DNA of 45,713 nt from Acidobacteriota bacterium (GTDB lineage Bacteria > Acidobacteriota > UBA6911), in assembly GCA_016929335.1 (NCBI GenBank), contig JAFGIY010000070.1, positions 1 to 45,713 of the forward strand, read 5' to 3'. Under the pieces are notes generated by a model. The model ran no database searches. It had not been told where the DNA came from and saw only the letters and a list, made by a program, of their open reading frames with translations. Shown here one piece after another: positions 1-9,593 of the stretch. A program made the translations under genes and the position numbers. The first letter of the stretch is position 1; each line of letters starts with the position of its first letter.

Positions 1-938
1 GCCGGGAGTGTTATGCCATTGGACTGTTCTTTTGTAATAGAGAACCATGTGGATTCTGCGCAATCATCGGAATCCGTGCTGAAAGCCCGGTTTCGGTTGT
101 GGCACATTCTGCTGCCCATGCCGCAACCCGCGCAGCAGGAGGAAATATCATTTCCGCCGCCGCCGAATCCGCCGAATCCGCCGCCGCCGCCGCGGAAATA
201 TTTTTCCTTGGCATCTACCAGCGCTTTGGGATCGGCAATTTTGATGCTGCCGGAGCCCACGACGGCGACTGCTTTCAGGTTTTTAGAGCCGAAAACACCG
301 CCAAATCCACCCTGTCCCGCGCCGCTGCCGCCGCCATGTATGAGGGAAGCAACGCGTGTCATATTCTCACCGGCAGCTCCGATCGTGACGATTGCGGGTC
401 TTTGCAGCGTATAGCCGCCATCCAATTGCTGCCAATCCATTCCGTAGCGAACGCCGGTCCTTTTCCAGATTTCTTCCTGGCACTTCCATGTCGTCATGCC
501 CCATAAATCTTTGGCGTCTTCTATGGTGACTTTATCATCAACGATATTGATATATACGGGAGAGTCCGCTTTGCCTATAACCGCCACGCCATCCCAGCCG
601 GCCAACTTAAGCATCGCAGAAAAGGTGCCGCCGAAATTGCTGTGAGACCACCACTGAATTGGATAGCACTGCGGAGACATACCCGAGACGCTTGTCCTGG
701 CAGCAAAAGGAATTCCTGTTCCCGATACAGCGCCGGTCATCAAAAAAACCATGTTATTGGGATTGAATGCGTCATCGAGGTTCCATTTCCCCGGAGCTAC
801 GCTATATTCCCAGAACAAGGCTGTAGAGGTGCCGTGCCCACCGCCATACATTGCATATTGATCCGTATCCAGTCTTGTAATCTCTTTGGTTGTAAGATCG
901 ACTAATAATATTTTTCCACCGAATCCTGGCGTTGCCAT
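1..938 (-). CDS. Aldehyde:ferredoxin oxidoreductase-family enzyme, N-terminal part (runs off the window)
   Basis: Reading the minus strand from an ATG at 936-938, behind the ribosome site GGAGGAG, gives an open frame of about 312 codons to the window edge. The start (MATPGFGGKILLVDLTT), the FGGTFSAMLKLAGWDGVAVIG block and the GGFGGVFGSKNLKAVAVVG block are characteristic of the AOR N-terminal domain, which binds the tungsten- or molybdenum-bispyranopterin. Enzymes of this family oxidise aldehydes or related substrates and pass electrons to ferredoxin-like partners. The gene starts 17 bases after the Fe-S protein upstream, so the two probably form an electron-transfer pair. Two things are odd. 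Residues 249-262 are almost pure glycine with two Phe. The cysteines that follow are spaced C269-x2-C272-x6-C279, where the classical cluster motif is C-x2-C-x3-C. Substrate and metal cannot be told. About half of a normal 600-700-residue protein is missing beyond the edge. Confidence 0.85.
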   Translation of the reverse strand, partial: MATPGFGGKILLVDLTTKEITRLDTDQYAMYGGGHGTSTALFWEYSVAPGKWNLDDAFNPNNMVFLMTGAVSGTGIPFAARTSVSGMSPQCYPIQWWSHSNFGGTFSAMLKLAGWDGVAVIGKADSPVYINIVDDKVTIEDAKDLWGMTTWKCQEEIWKRTGVRYGMDWQQLDGGYTLQRPAIVTIGAAGENMTRVASLIHGGGSGAGQGGFGGVFGSKNLKAVAVVGSGSIKIADPKALVDAKEKYFRGGGGGFGGFGGGGNDISSCCAGCGMGSRMCHNRNRAFSTDSDDCAESTWFSITKEQSNGITLP

Positions 939-955
939 AATAATCTCCTCCTTTC

Positions 956-1720
956 CTATTGTTTGGGATTAGGCGCTGTCGGCGCCTTTTGTGGGATTGC
1001 AGGTTTACCCTTAGCTCCAGGAGGGCCGAAGCCCATTTTAGGTTTGGGAGCGGGCGCCAGATTAACTTCGTATCCACCAGTTTCCAATGGAAGTTTATCC
1101 ACTACTTTTAGAACTTGCTTGGGGCAAGCCTCAACGCAAGCCTGGGCTCCGGTCACGCCACCCTTCCTGTTGAAAAAGGGTGTGTCGGTGCATAAATCGC
1201 ATTTCAACGATTTTTTTGTCTTAGGATTCCAAATGGTGCGATGAGGGGTTTGCGGGCACATTTTAATGCAGGTCTGGCAACCAATGCATTTTTCGGCATT
1301 GATCATCCGGATGTTGCCGTTCTCGGCGCTGATATGACAGGCGCCCGTAGGGCAATACTTCACGCAGAGCGGTTCGGGACATTGCTTGCACACATGCATG
1401 ATAATGTCCTCGGGATATTCATTGAGGACGGCCCGGTGCATTTGAATCCGTGACAGCGAAAAACTGACCTCCCCGTCATGGGCCATGGAACAGGCTATCA
1501 TGCAGCCGTAACACCCGGCGCAGTGCTTGCTGTCATAAACCAGGTATTTAGTTGAAAGCGGGTAGGTTATCTTGTCCTGAGCAGCGGCAACCGGAGTTGT
1601 TGATCCCAGAACTGTAAGGGCTCCGCCCGCGAAGGCGGTCCCGCTCCCAACTACAAAATCTCGTCGTGAGAACTTCTTTTTTTCGGCCTTTTCAGGCACA
1701 GGTTTGCTATCTCTAGCCAT
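956..1720 (-). CDS. Tat-exported 4x[4Fe-4S] ferredoxin-type electron-transfer subunit
   Basis: This 254-residue protein resembles the DmsB/HydN-type iron-sulfur subunits that wire an oxidoreductase to other carriers. A twin-arginine signal is visible (S18-R-R-D-F followed by a hydrophobic stretch ending near AAAQ48), so the mature protein should lie outside the cytoplasmic membrane. The first cysteine set is C67, C70, C73, C77. Later sets read CKQCPEPLCVKYC, CIGCQTCIKMC and a CDLC plus CVEAC pair, enough for four cubane clusters. The C-terminus is a Pro/Lys/Gly-rich tail. I chose the ATG at 1720 over one five codons upstream because GGAGG lies at the right distance before 1720 and would be inside the longer frame. 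The AOR-family gene follows immediately. A Tat signal on this subunit but none seen on the AOR gene leaves it unclear whether they meet in the same compartment. Confidence 0.88.
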   Translation of the reverse strand: MARDSKPVPEKAEKKKFSRRDFVVGSGTAFAGGALTVLGSTTPVAAAQDKITYPLSTKYLVYDSKHCAGCYGCMIACSMAHDGEVSFSLSRIQMHRAVLNEYPEDIIMHVCKQCPEPLCVKYCPTGACHISAENGNIRMINAEKCIGCQTCIKMCPQTPHRTIWNPKTKKSLKCDLCTDTPFFNRKGGVTGAQACVEACPKQVLKVVDKLPLETGGYEVNLAPAPKPKMGFGPPGAKGKPAIPQKAPTAPNPKQ

Positions 1721-1747
1721 GAATGGTTCCTCCATTGGGATGTGAGT

Positions 1748-1776
1748 ATTTTACACTACTCCTCGATTTCTCCCAA
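1748..1776 (-). promoter_or_regulatory. Predicted sigma-70-type promoter of the Fe-S/AOR operon
   Basis: On the minus strand, TTGGGA (1776-1771) and TAAAAT (1753-1748) are separated by exactly 17 bases. That gives 4/6 and 5/6 matches to the -35 and -10 consensus. Transcription would begin near 1741, just ahead of the ribosome site of the Fe-S gene. Prediction by eye only. Confidence 0.5.
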
Positions 1777-2040
1777 CTCTTCTTGATATTACGGCACACA
1801 CAACAACTTTGTTTCTGTCCTGCCTTTTAGCACCGGCGACCTGGTGCATTCGAAAAATCGGGAATCCATATGTTGCGATTTGGTAAAAGTAAAACTAACA
1901 TAATCACTCATATGAAAGTCCGCCTCAGAGATGAAGCTATCCTAGATTGTGTTTGCCGCTTATTCAAGCAATTAGCAGAATTAAAGGACTAATTAGCCGG
2001 GCTATTTGCCTGCGGCGGAGCTCTGAGTGAGCGATTATAC
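1777..2040. other. Intergenic stretch between divergent genes, no gene seen
   Basis: Together with the promoter at 1748-1776 this makes a gap of over 300 bases between the Fe-S gene and the URO-D gene. I see no conserved reading frame, RNA gene or repeat family here. The URO-D promoter must lie here, but no convincing -35/-10 pair stands out. Confidence 0.5.
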
Positions 2041-2055
2041 AGGAGTTATTTGAAA

Positions 2056-3375
2056 ATGGACGAGAAACCGACGTCGGAACAGAAGCGGGAAAAGAGATTC
2101 GAACAATGGCTGGCTGCAAAAGATGTAGAGTTCAAGAGCCCGAGGGCGAAAAAGGCGTATCAAGAGAGGGTTACCCGGTTTATAAAGGTTTTTAAGCTGG
2201 AAAAGCCGGACCGCGTGCCGGTCATTCTTCCGGCCGGATCGTACCCTCTATACTATGCAGGAATAACGCTGAAACAAGCGATGCATGACAACAAGCGGCT
2301 CATCCAGGCTTACCGAAAATTTCTTCACGACTTCGAATCGGACACCTTCACAAGTCCCGGCATGGTGCCTTCGGCAAAGGCCTCGGAAATTATTGACAAC
2401 CTTAACATTAGATGGCCCGGCCATGGTCTTCCGGATGACGCTTCCATGCAGCAGTTTGTTGAACGTGAATACATGAAGGAAGACGAATACGATCTTTTTC
2501 TCGATGACCTGACCGATTATTGTCTCCGATACTATCTCCCCCGCAGTCTGGGCGCCCTGTCGCCTTTTGCGCACTTTCCGCCGACTCCACATATACTCGG
2601 CATGGCGGGCAAATTTCTTATGCCCGCAGTCATGCCGGAAGTCCGTTCAGCCTACCAGGCTATTATCGATTATGGCTTGGAAACCGCAAAATGGATGGAG
2701 CCGATCATGCGTTTCAGCAATGAAGCCACGGCGGCAGGTTACCCGACTCTTTTTGGCGGACAGTCCCATGCTCCATTCGACATCCTGGCGGACACATTGC
2801 GTGGAACAAAAGGCATCATGACCGACATGTACCGGCAGCCGGCAAAACTCCTCGCCGCAATGGAAAAAGTGACGCCGATGAATATCGCCTGTGGATTGGA
2901 CGGAGCAAACATGTCGGGGAAACCTATCGTCTTTTTTGCGCTGCACAAAGGCGACGATACGTTTATGTCGACCAGGCAATACGAAAAATTCTACTGGCCC
3001 ACCTTCCAGAGAGTCATTCTTGGATTAGTGGAGGAAGGAGTCGTGCCGCTGTTATTTGCCGAAGGGCACTATGACAACCGGCTGGAAATCATCAAAGACC
3101 TTCCCAGAGGCAAGGTTGTCTGGCATTTCGACCGCACGGATATGTTCAAGGCCAAAAAAATCCTCGGAGATAATGCTTGCATCGCGGGGAATGTCCCCGC
3201 CTCACTGCTGATTACGGGTACGCCCTGGGATGTCAAAGACTATTGCCGCAAGCTCATCGAGGTCTGCGGCGAAGGGGGCGGCTTCATATTGACCGGCGGC
3301 GCCAGCATCGATAAGGGGAATCCGGATAACCTCCGCGCCATGACCGAAGCCGTCATGGAATACGGCGTCTATTAA
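2056..3375 (+). CDS. Uroporphyrinogen decarboxylase (URO-D) family protein
   Basis: A 439-residue protein of the URO-D superfamily. The superfamily includes the haem enzyme HemE and corrinoid-dependent methyltransferases such as MtaA and CmuA. Visible family marks are KPDRVPVILPAGSYPLYYAG near the N-terminus and the C-terminal GGGFILTGGASIDKGNPDN, which corresponds to the last barrel strands. The long N-terminal extension, the length (HemE is about 350 residues) and the absence of other haem genes argue against HemE. A role in methyl or corrinoid metabolism is possible but is inference. AGGAG at 2041-2045 lies 10 bases before ATG 2056 and 4 before a TTG at 2050; I prefer the ATG. The stop codon abuts the 14-bp inverted repeat at 3376-3414. 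It is divergent from the Fe-S/AOR operon, so the two may share a regulatory region. Confidence 0.8.
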   Translation: MDEKPTSEQKREKRFEQWLAAKDVEFKSPRAKKAYQERVTRFIKVFKLEKPDRVPVILPAGSYPLYYAGITLKQAMHDNKRLIQAYRKFLHDFESDTFTSPGMVPSAKASEIIDNLNIRWPGHGLPDDASMQQFVEREYMKEDEYDLFLDDLTDYCLRYYLPRSLGALSPFAHFPPTPHILGMAGKFLMPAVMPEVRSAYQAIIDYGLETAKWMEPIMRFSNEATAAGYPTLFGGQSHAPFDILADTLRGTKGIMTDMYRQPAKLLAAMEKVTPMNIACGLDGANMSGKPIVFFALHKGDDTFMSTRQYEKFYWPTFQRVILGLVEEGVVPLLFAEGHYDNRLEIIKDLPRGKVVWHFDRTDMFKAKKILGDNACIAGNVPASLLITGTPWDVKDYCRKLIEVCGEGGGFILTGGASIDKGNPDNLRAMTEAVMEYGVY

Positions 3376-3414
3376 GCCACGAATTCCACGAATTTAATTT
3401 GTGGAATTCGTGGC
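3376..3414. repeat. Family A repeat, inverted pair (14-bp perfect arms, 11-nt loop)
   Basis: GCCACGAATTCCAC at 3376-3389 is repeated inverted at 3401-3414. The left arm starts directly after the TAA of the URO-D gene. The convergent alpha-2-macroglobulin frame reads into the right arm, takes its last codons (ATNSTN) from it and stops in the loop at 3394-3396. It may act as a bidirectional transcript end between the two genes. Confidence 0.85.
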
Positions 3415-6400
3415 CTCTATTTTCAGAGCGGCGCCCGAGCTGTAGGCGGCGAACTCAGGAGCGTACATGGGTTGTACCGTGGCCGGAGCGACCTTGAAGG
3501 TCCCGGCCGTGGTTGCGCGGATACGGTATTTGAACGTGTACTCCCCCTGCGGGATGTGCTCAAAGAAAAAGTTGGTTCCGGAATCCCTGATCTCCTCATA
3601 CCAGGAAAGTCCCAGATCCCATTTATGTCTGGAAATATTGCTCGACGGCTCGAAGCCTGCTCCGCGCGGATCGCGCAGATGCACATATTCCATCGGGTGC
3701 TTGCTCGTCAGCGACAGATGAACTTCCACCTCATCGCCCGGCGCCAGCGCTGCTCCTTCGCGCAGCGGCTGAAGCTCAAATTCCTTGCCCGTATTCACAC
3801 GCTTGAAATACGTGCGCGTCAGGCGGAGATAATCCCCCCTCTCTTCCTCAGGAAGCTTTTCGGTGGAAAAGTGCCAGGTTGCCGAGGCAAACAGGTGCGC
3901 TGCGCTCGTCTTCTCAACGCTTATGGAGGAGGTTGATTCGGGATCGACTTTTTCGCCCGGAATAATGATCTGGTTCTTTTTCCCCGTATATTGATCAGGT
4001 TCGAACACGAAAACGGTCTTCTGGTTTCCTATCGTTACCGTTGCGTCCTCTCTCATACCCAGCTGGCCGGTTTTCTTCAGGTAATGCGCTAGAGAGTAAA
4101 TAACTTCAGCCGTAGCACGTGTGGATTTCCAGTGGTTCATCTTCTTGTTCAGGAAAATCCAGAGCACGAGGCCGTCCAACTTGGGATCGTCGGGAATCAG
4201 TTCCATTTCGGTGCGGATGGCAAAGGCATGAGTCTCAATTGTGTCGTTGTACCACAACCAGGCGCGGTCTTCCGGCGCCCAGAAGGTCCCCTGATCTTCG
4301 GCCGTCTTGGCGGAATCCATCACGCTCTCCCAGACTAAAATGGCATCCTTCGGCCTCTGCATGCGTTTCAGTGTCAGCGACAGATAGCCCTTCAGGTACG
4401 GGCTGTGCGACCGCCAGTGCTTGAAGCTGAAGTCGAGCATTTCCTCGCGTTCCATAGGAGTGAACGAGCCCTCATACCATTTGGCGTCGGGATAATTGGA
4501 AAGGACATAATTGATAAACGTAACGAACTCCCAGCCCGCATCGTGGGACACCATGTCCCTGACGACGTCATCCAGGTAATGCCGGTGCATATAATTCCAG
4601 GCCCGCTGCACCATGTCCCGCGGAACATCCACGCCGAATTCCAGCGCCTTCGAAAAGCCATAGAGAATATAGATAGTCATGTAAGGCGACGGCGGACCGC
4701 CGGCAAACCACGGGAATCCGCCGCTCGAAGTCTGCGACTGGCGAAGCTTGGCCAGCGCCGACTCGCGCTGAGCTTTGGCGATTCGCGAGTCGAGTACATT
4801 GATCAGATCCGATGCGTTTGTGTCCCCGCCTTTGGCCATTTGCAGCCATGGAGTTTCTTCCAGCGCCATCTTGCGGTTGGGATCCGCTGCATCCCATTGC
4901 TCGAACTGCGTCTGCCGTGAAGAGAATTCCTTCGCCATGCGCTCAATGGCCGGGTATTGCTTATACAGCGACGTAAGAATACCGGTGGAGACAAAGCGGT
5001 TGAGTGTCTGCTCGGTGCATTCGTAGGGATAGTTTACGAGATACGGCAGTGCAGAGAGCACGGAGTAGAAAAGCTGCGCGTCCAGCGTCACGACCATCTG
5101 TTCGTTGATAAGTGTCGGATCATCATTGCGCGCAAGGTCCTCGAAGCGCATCACTCGCTTGCCCGGATCTCGCATCGTGATGAATCGCGACTGCATCAGG
5201 TGCATGCGCCCCGGCAGTATTGGAATCGGCCGCAGTTCGCCGTCGGAAAAATCGCCGGAAGTTGCGGTGACTTTAAATGCAATCTGTCCCACCTTGGACG
5301 GAGTTTTGATGGGAAAAGTCAGGTTGGTTCCGCCGCTTGCAGGGACAGTAAAAGGTTTTGCATCGATCTCAGATCTATTCAGACCAAACTGCGAAAGGAT
5401 GCTCTGATCGGTTGCCGTGTCAATGATGTCGAAGTTGAGGGTGCCTTTCAGCTCCTTGTCCGAAGCATTATTCACCACAACCTTGATTTCCGCCTGGTCC
5501 CCTTCGCGCAGGAAGCGCGGCAGATACGGGCGAACCATCAGTTCTTTGACGCTTTGTGCTTCGCGGTGAACAAATCCTGACTTCAAATCGCGCGTGATGG
5601 CATGGACCCAGACATTCCACGAGGTGACCGAATCGGGGACCTTGAATTCAAAGGTGACCGAACCGTCCTCGCCTGTGAGAAGATGCGGCTGCCAGAAAGC
5701 CGTCTCGCTGAAATCGCTGCGCAATTCTACAGCAGGCTGGGCACTTTCTTTTTCTTCTGGCTTTTTGTCCATCTCGATATACGCGACTTCGTCACTCAGT
5801 TGAGAGGCAACTCCAGATTTGGTTACAACCTGTATTTGGGCATTGCCCCGCCCCATTTCGGCATCCGCTAACGGGAGCGCCGCTTCTAATTCGCCAACGG
5901 CTTCTGGGTTCATGCGTGCTGTCGCAGCCAGAGCTCGTCTTCCGGGCCCGCCAATGCCATATCCACTGTAGAACTGAAGCCGATCCGTGCTGAGGATCGG
6001 CTCTTGCGGCGGGGGATTGAATCCACGGTTGTCTATCCAAACACGATTTGCCTGGCCCAGATTTGCGCGGGCCTGGATCGATTGAGCCCGGTAGGGATAA
6101 AGACCAATAGGATTAGGCGGGAAGTGCGGAACGAATGCATCCAGACTGCGGTCATACATGTAGGCCAGTAATTCCGCTGCCGGTACGGCAATGTCTTTCC
6201 CTGCAGGACCGGTTACCTTAACCTTCCAGGTTTCCTTTTGGCCGGGTCGCAGCCGATCGCGGAATGTGGAAAATTCCACCTTGAGTTCTTTATTGTCCCA
6301 GGGAACCATTAGAGTTCGCTGCAGCGTAACGAACTGGTTGTCGCGCACAATCGTCATTGTGATGCCCAGTCCGCCCCGGTCTTCTTCGGTGATGGGAATT

Positions 6401-9400
6401 TCCAGCAGCGACGGATCATTTCCCGAATGCATTTCTTTTCGCTGGATGCGCTTCCCTTCGCGGTAAATCTCAAATACCAAAAGCTGGTTTTTTAATCCTG
6501 AATGAACCAGAATGCGCGCCCTGTCTCCAACCTGAACCGATGGGTTTTCAAGCGCAAACATTGCGGGCAAGGGAAGCTTCAGGGAGGGCGCCGCAACGAC
6601 AAAGTTTTTCTGCAGTTCGCATTTGGTGCCAAAATCGTCAACAGTCTCATATAGCAGACGATAGGCGCCGGGCGACAGCTTTTCGACCAAAGCTTTTGCT
6701 TCTCCCTTTTCATTGTGTGTGACGGTTCCTGATGCCCGGGCAGAGTCTTCTTCCCATTGGAGCAGTACCGCTTCAGGATCATACGAATGCTGCCAGCGTG
6801 CCCGCTCCAGATCTCCGGGAGTCTGGTATCCGGTCCTGGCTTTGTATTCCTTGGGTACGAACAGCGGCTGATCTGCCGGAAGAAGCGTCTCCGCCGGTCC
6901 TTTCAATTCAACAATCCGCCAGTCTCCTTTTCCGGCTTTCGGAACGCCGTCCAGGCTGGTGCGCAGGATACTGATTTTGAGGGGATCATCCTTTGTGAAA
7001 AATGTCTTCTCCATGAACGCTGTGGCTTCAACGGAAACAAAGCCGAGACGGAAAGACCGCTGCGCCGAGCGGGTCTCCCCTCCCTCATCTGTAACATCAG
7101 CGGAAACGGAATAGCGGTAAGTAACATCTTTATTCTTTCCGAGTCTTTCATCAATTTCAGGAGAAAATGAAATTGAAAACGTTCCGTCATCCTTCAGGCT
7201 TGCAGTCCCACTGGCAACTACCTGTGAACGGGGAGACGCAAAGTTGAAGCCGCCCCACCAGCAATAGCGCCACCACCACGGGAATACCGGCTCGCGTCTC
7301 ACAAGCCACTTGACCTGGCCGTTCGTGACGGGAAGGCCGAAATAATATTTCGCTTCGCCCTTCAGGTGCGCCTGTTGATTAAGCCGGAGCGGCTCCTTCG
7401 GATCCAACATTTTGGCTTCAAACGTAGGTCTTTTGTATTCCTCCACCTGAACAGGCGTTTCTCCACGCCAGGAACTCCGCAGATACCAGTGTCCCAGCGC
7501 ACGGCCCGTGGGTATTACAAATTCGCCTGAAGCAGTACCAAAGGCATTTGTTGTGACCGTTTGTGTCAAAACCACCTGGTTATTCGTATCCATGAGCCGG
7601 ACTTCAAACGTGCCCGAAGGAACCGTGTCAAATTGGGTTCTGTTTTGACTGCTCCTATAAAGCACAGCCTTCCAAAGAATCTTCTGCATCGGCCGATAGA
7701 TGCTGCGATCGGTATAAAAAAGTGTTGAGGAGCTCTCGCCTTCATCTCTATGCCGTCCCGAATAAAGATGCTGGAAATCCAATGCAATCTGGTCTCCCCG
7801 GCGGGCAACCAGAAAATATTGAGTATTTTCCCGGGGAAATTGGAACTCGACGATCCCCCGCTCATCGCTCATCCTCGATGCCACACGCTGGTGATGCCTG
7901 TTCCAATCGAACCTGTAAAGCATCACCTCAACACCGGCAATTTGCTTGCCGGCAGAACCGGAGAGAATAGTAACCTGCGTGCTGATGCCATGGTGCCGTG
8001 TAACCAGCACGAGATCGCCTATCGTCAGATAGATGCCTTGCATCACATTATCGCTCTTGGGAAATCCCTGGCGGGCGGAAGCAACGATCAGGTACGCGCC
8101 AGCCTTTGTCATGGGCGGAATCACAAACGTTTTATGCATCCGGTAATCCGGAGTGGCGGGCAATACCGCTTCCCAGATGTGCGTCGGTGAATTATCGGCA
8201 ATCAGCTTCTCCAGCTCTCTGCCGCTTGGCAATAGATTGTAGTCATTGGAAGACTCAATGATTTCTAAGAGGTTTACCGGATAGGCCCTGAAGAAAATCT
8301 TTTTAAGATTCTTATGTGTTACCAGCAGCGACTTTTTCTGCGGATTGTCATTTTGCATGCCGCCCATGGAATACTCGGGCGCTTCAATCTGCTTTTCAAT
8401 CGCAAGGCAATGTCTTTCACCTATGGAATCAGGAAAAGCCGTTCTGCCCTGAACAGCGAACTCCCGAGCGCGTATCAGCGAGTCGGGCTCGTTTTCTCTA
8501 CGGACAAACTCCGCCAGTTGCGCCATCCCTTCGGACCACCAGGGGATATCTGTGAGTGCTTTTAAGTGCCTCTCAAGGTCGCTCTGGATAAACTTGCTAT
8601 CTTCCGCTTCCTTGAAATGCTGATGCATCTGCCGGTATCGTTCGAGCCTCGCCTCCAGCGCGGCTTCCCGCTCGTTCTTTTGAGCATGCCAATTTTCCAG
8701 ATCCGCAAGGATGAAGCTGATTTTTTCCAGAGGATGTCTTGCCGGATCGACAAGGGAAATCTCGCCGATATTCCCGCTGACCAGGTTATTCAGATTCAAC
8801 CGGTAAATCTCATTCAGCTGATCCGGCTGCCAGCCGTTGGTATCGGCCAGCATTTGCACGCGCAAATAGGAAACGGCATCGCGCAATGTTGGACGGATCC
8901 CCTCCGGGTAGGTATTGGGAGTCAGGTATTCTTTCCATTCCTTGTTGGATATTTTTCCAAGCCGAGCCCGGATATTCCAGACATTCTCAAACGCCCTCTG
9001 CGCCTCTTCGTAAATCTGGCTGCGCGTCCAGGCCTTGAGATCCACCACTCCCTTGGTGTCTATCTTTTCGCGTTTATTAATTTCCCAGGAATAGCTGCGC
9101 GCATAGTTAACCAATGCCTGCGCATAATAGAGATTCAGCACCGAGGATCCTGTTAGGTCATCCGGCCAGGGCTGATCTTTAAGGAAGCGGACCGACGTTT
9201 CATACCCATGCAAGGCCATGCGAAGCTGAGTGTAGCGAATAAGGCAGCGCGTCCATTCCGCACTGTTCTTCGCTTCCCGCGCGCTCTCCAGCATCTTTTC
9301 CACAAGAGACGACGCCGCTTCATACTTCTGATCTTTGGTCAATTGCTCAAACTGCTTCCAGCCTTCCATAAAGTTGCCGCTCCATTCGGCTGGTTTTGGA

Positions 9401-9501
9401 TTTGGCGCCTGCTGGACAGTCTGTCCGGCGATGAATCCAAGGCTCAGGATGATAAAAAGGGAAAGCAGGAATGCCAGATGGTATCCGCGCTTGATCGTCA
9501 T
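3394..9501 (-). CDS. Bacterial alpha-2-macroglobulin family protein with thioester
   Basis: A 2035-residue exported protein. Bacterial alpha-2-macroglobulins are thought to trap invading proteases in the periplasm. The signal peptide (MTIKRGYHLAFLLSLFIILSLGF) has no lipobox cysteine, unlike many lipoprotein homologues. About 450 mostly helical residues come first, then MG domains, including the typical FYTDRSIYRPMQKILWK of MG2. Then comes the A2M core (FWQPHLLTGEDGSVTFEFK), the thioester motif CTEQ (Cys at about residue 1495, bases 5008-5019) and a TED-like helical domain. ATG 9501 is chosen because GGAGGCGGATT precedes it and the signal peptide starts there; a frame 13 codons longer exists. 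No penicillin-binding protein 1C gene, the usual partner in E. coli, lies next to it. The last six residues are encoded by the repeat at 3376-3414. Confidence 0.92.
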   Translation of the reverse strand: MTIKRGYHLAFLLSLFIILSLGFIAGQTVQQAPNPKPAEWSGNFMEGWKQFEQLTKDQKYEAASSLVEKMLESAREAKNSAEWTRCLIRYTQLRMALHGYETSVRFLKDQPWPDDLTGSSVLNLYYAQALVNYARSYSWEINKREKIDTKGVVDLKAWTRSQIYEEAQRAFENVWNIRARLGKISNKEWKEYLTPNTYPEGIRPTLRDAVSYLRVQMLADTNGWQPDQLNEIYRLNLNNLVSGNIGEISLVDPARHPLEKISFILADLENWHAQKNEREAALEARLERYRQMHQHFKEAEDSKFIQSDLERHLKALTDIPWWSEGMAQLAEFVRRENEPDSLIRAREFAVQGRTAFPDSIGERHCLAIEKQIEAPEYSMGGMQNDNPQKKSLLVTHKNLKKIFFRAYPVNLLEIIESSNDYNLLPSGRELEKLIADNSPTHIWEAVLPATPDYRMHKTFVIPPMTKAGAYLIVASARQGFPKSDNVMQGIYLTIGDLVLVTRHHGISTQVTILSGSAGKQIAGVEVMLYRFDWNRHHQRVASRMSDERGIVEFQFPRENTQYFLVARRGDQIALDFQHLYSGRHRDEGESSSTLFYTDRSIYRPMQKILWKAVLYRSSQNRTQFDTVPSGTFEVRLMDTNNQVVLTQTVTTNAFGTASGEFVIPTGRALGHWYLRSSWRGETPVQVEEYKRPTFEAKMLDPKEPLRLNQQAHLKGEAKYYFGLPVTNGQVKWLVRREPVFPWWWRYCWWGGFNFASPRSQVVASGTASLKDDGTFSISFSPEIDERLGKNKDVTYRYSVSADVTDEGGETRSAQRSFRLGFVSVEATAFMEKTFFTKDDPLKISILRTSLDGVPKAGKGDWRIVELKGPAETLLPADQPLFVPKEYKARTGYQTPGDLERARWQHSYDPEAVLLQWEEDSARASGTVTHNEKGEAKALVEKLSPGAYRLLYETVDDFGTKCELQKNFVVAAPSLKLPLPAMFALENPSVQVGDRARILVHSGLKNQLLVFEIYREGKRIQRKEMHSGNDPSLLEIPITEEDRGGLGITMTIVRDNQFVTLQRTLMVPWDNKELKVEFSTFRDRLRPGQKETWKVKVTGPAGKDIAVPAAELLAYMYDRSLDAFVPHFPPNPIGLYPYRAQSIQARANLGQANRVWIDNRGFNPPPQEPILSTDRLQFYSGYGIGGPGRRALAATARMNPEAVGELEAALPLADAEMGRGNAQIQVVTKSGVASQLSDEVAYIEMDKKPEEKESAQPAVELRSDFSETAFWQPHLLTGEDGSVTFEFKVPDSVTSWNVWVHAITRDLKSGFVHREAQSVKELMVRPYLPRFLREGDQAEIKVVVNNASDKELKGTLNFDIIDTATDQSILSQFGLNRSEIDAKPFTVPASGGTNLTFPIKTPSKVGQIAFKVTATSGDFSDGELRPIPILPGRMHLMQSRFITMRDPGKRVMRFEDLARNDDPTLINEQMVVTLDAQLFYSVLSALPYLVNYPYECTEQTLNRFVSTGILTSLYKQYPAIERMAKEFSSRQTQFEQWDAADPNRKMALEETPWLQMAKGGDTNASDLINVLDSRIAKAQRESALAKLRQSQTSSGGFPWFAGGPPSPYMTIYILYGFSKALEFGVDVPRDMVQRAWNYMHRHYLDDVVRDMVSHDAGWEFVTFINYVLSNYPDAKWYEGSFTPMEREEMLDFSFKHWRSHSPYLKGYLSLTLKRMQRPKDAILVWESVMDSAKTAEDQGTFWAPEDRAWLWYNDTIETHAFAIRTEMELIPDDPKLDGLVLWIFLNKKMNHWKSTRATAEVIYSLAHYLKKTGQLGMREDATVTIGNQKTVFVFEPDQYTGKKNQIIIPGEKVDPESTSSISVEKTSAAHLFASATWHFSTEKLPEEERGDYLRLTRTYFKRVNTGKEFELQPLREGAALAPGDEVEVHLSLTSKHPMEYVHLRDPRGAGFEPSSNISRHKWDLGLSWYEEIRDSGTNFFFEHIPQGEYTFKYRIRATTAGTFKVAPATVQPMYAPEFAAYSSGAALKIEATNSTN

Positions 9502-9593
9502 AATCCGCCTCCGTCTATCTATTAGACGCCGCTCCCGCATCTTTTCTTAGAAAAAAATTCGCACCCAGATTATGATTTCCCCGTTATGCTACT

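Noticed and set aside
13..506. Plus-strand frames at the left edge rich in Pro or Ala
   Set aside because: They are shadows of the AOR gene, caused by its glycine-coding triplet run.
2056..3375. Calling the URO-D-family gene hemE
   Set aside because: It is longer than HemE, has an added N-terminal part and no haem genes nearby; only the superfamily is supported.
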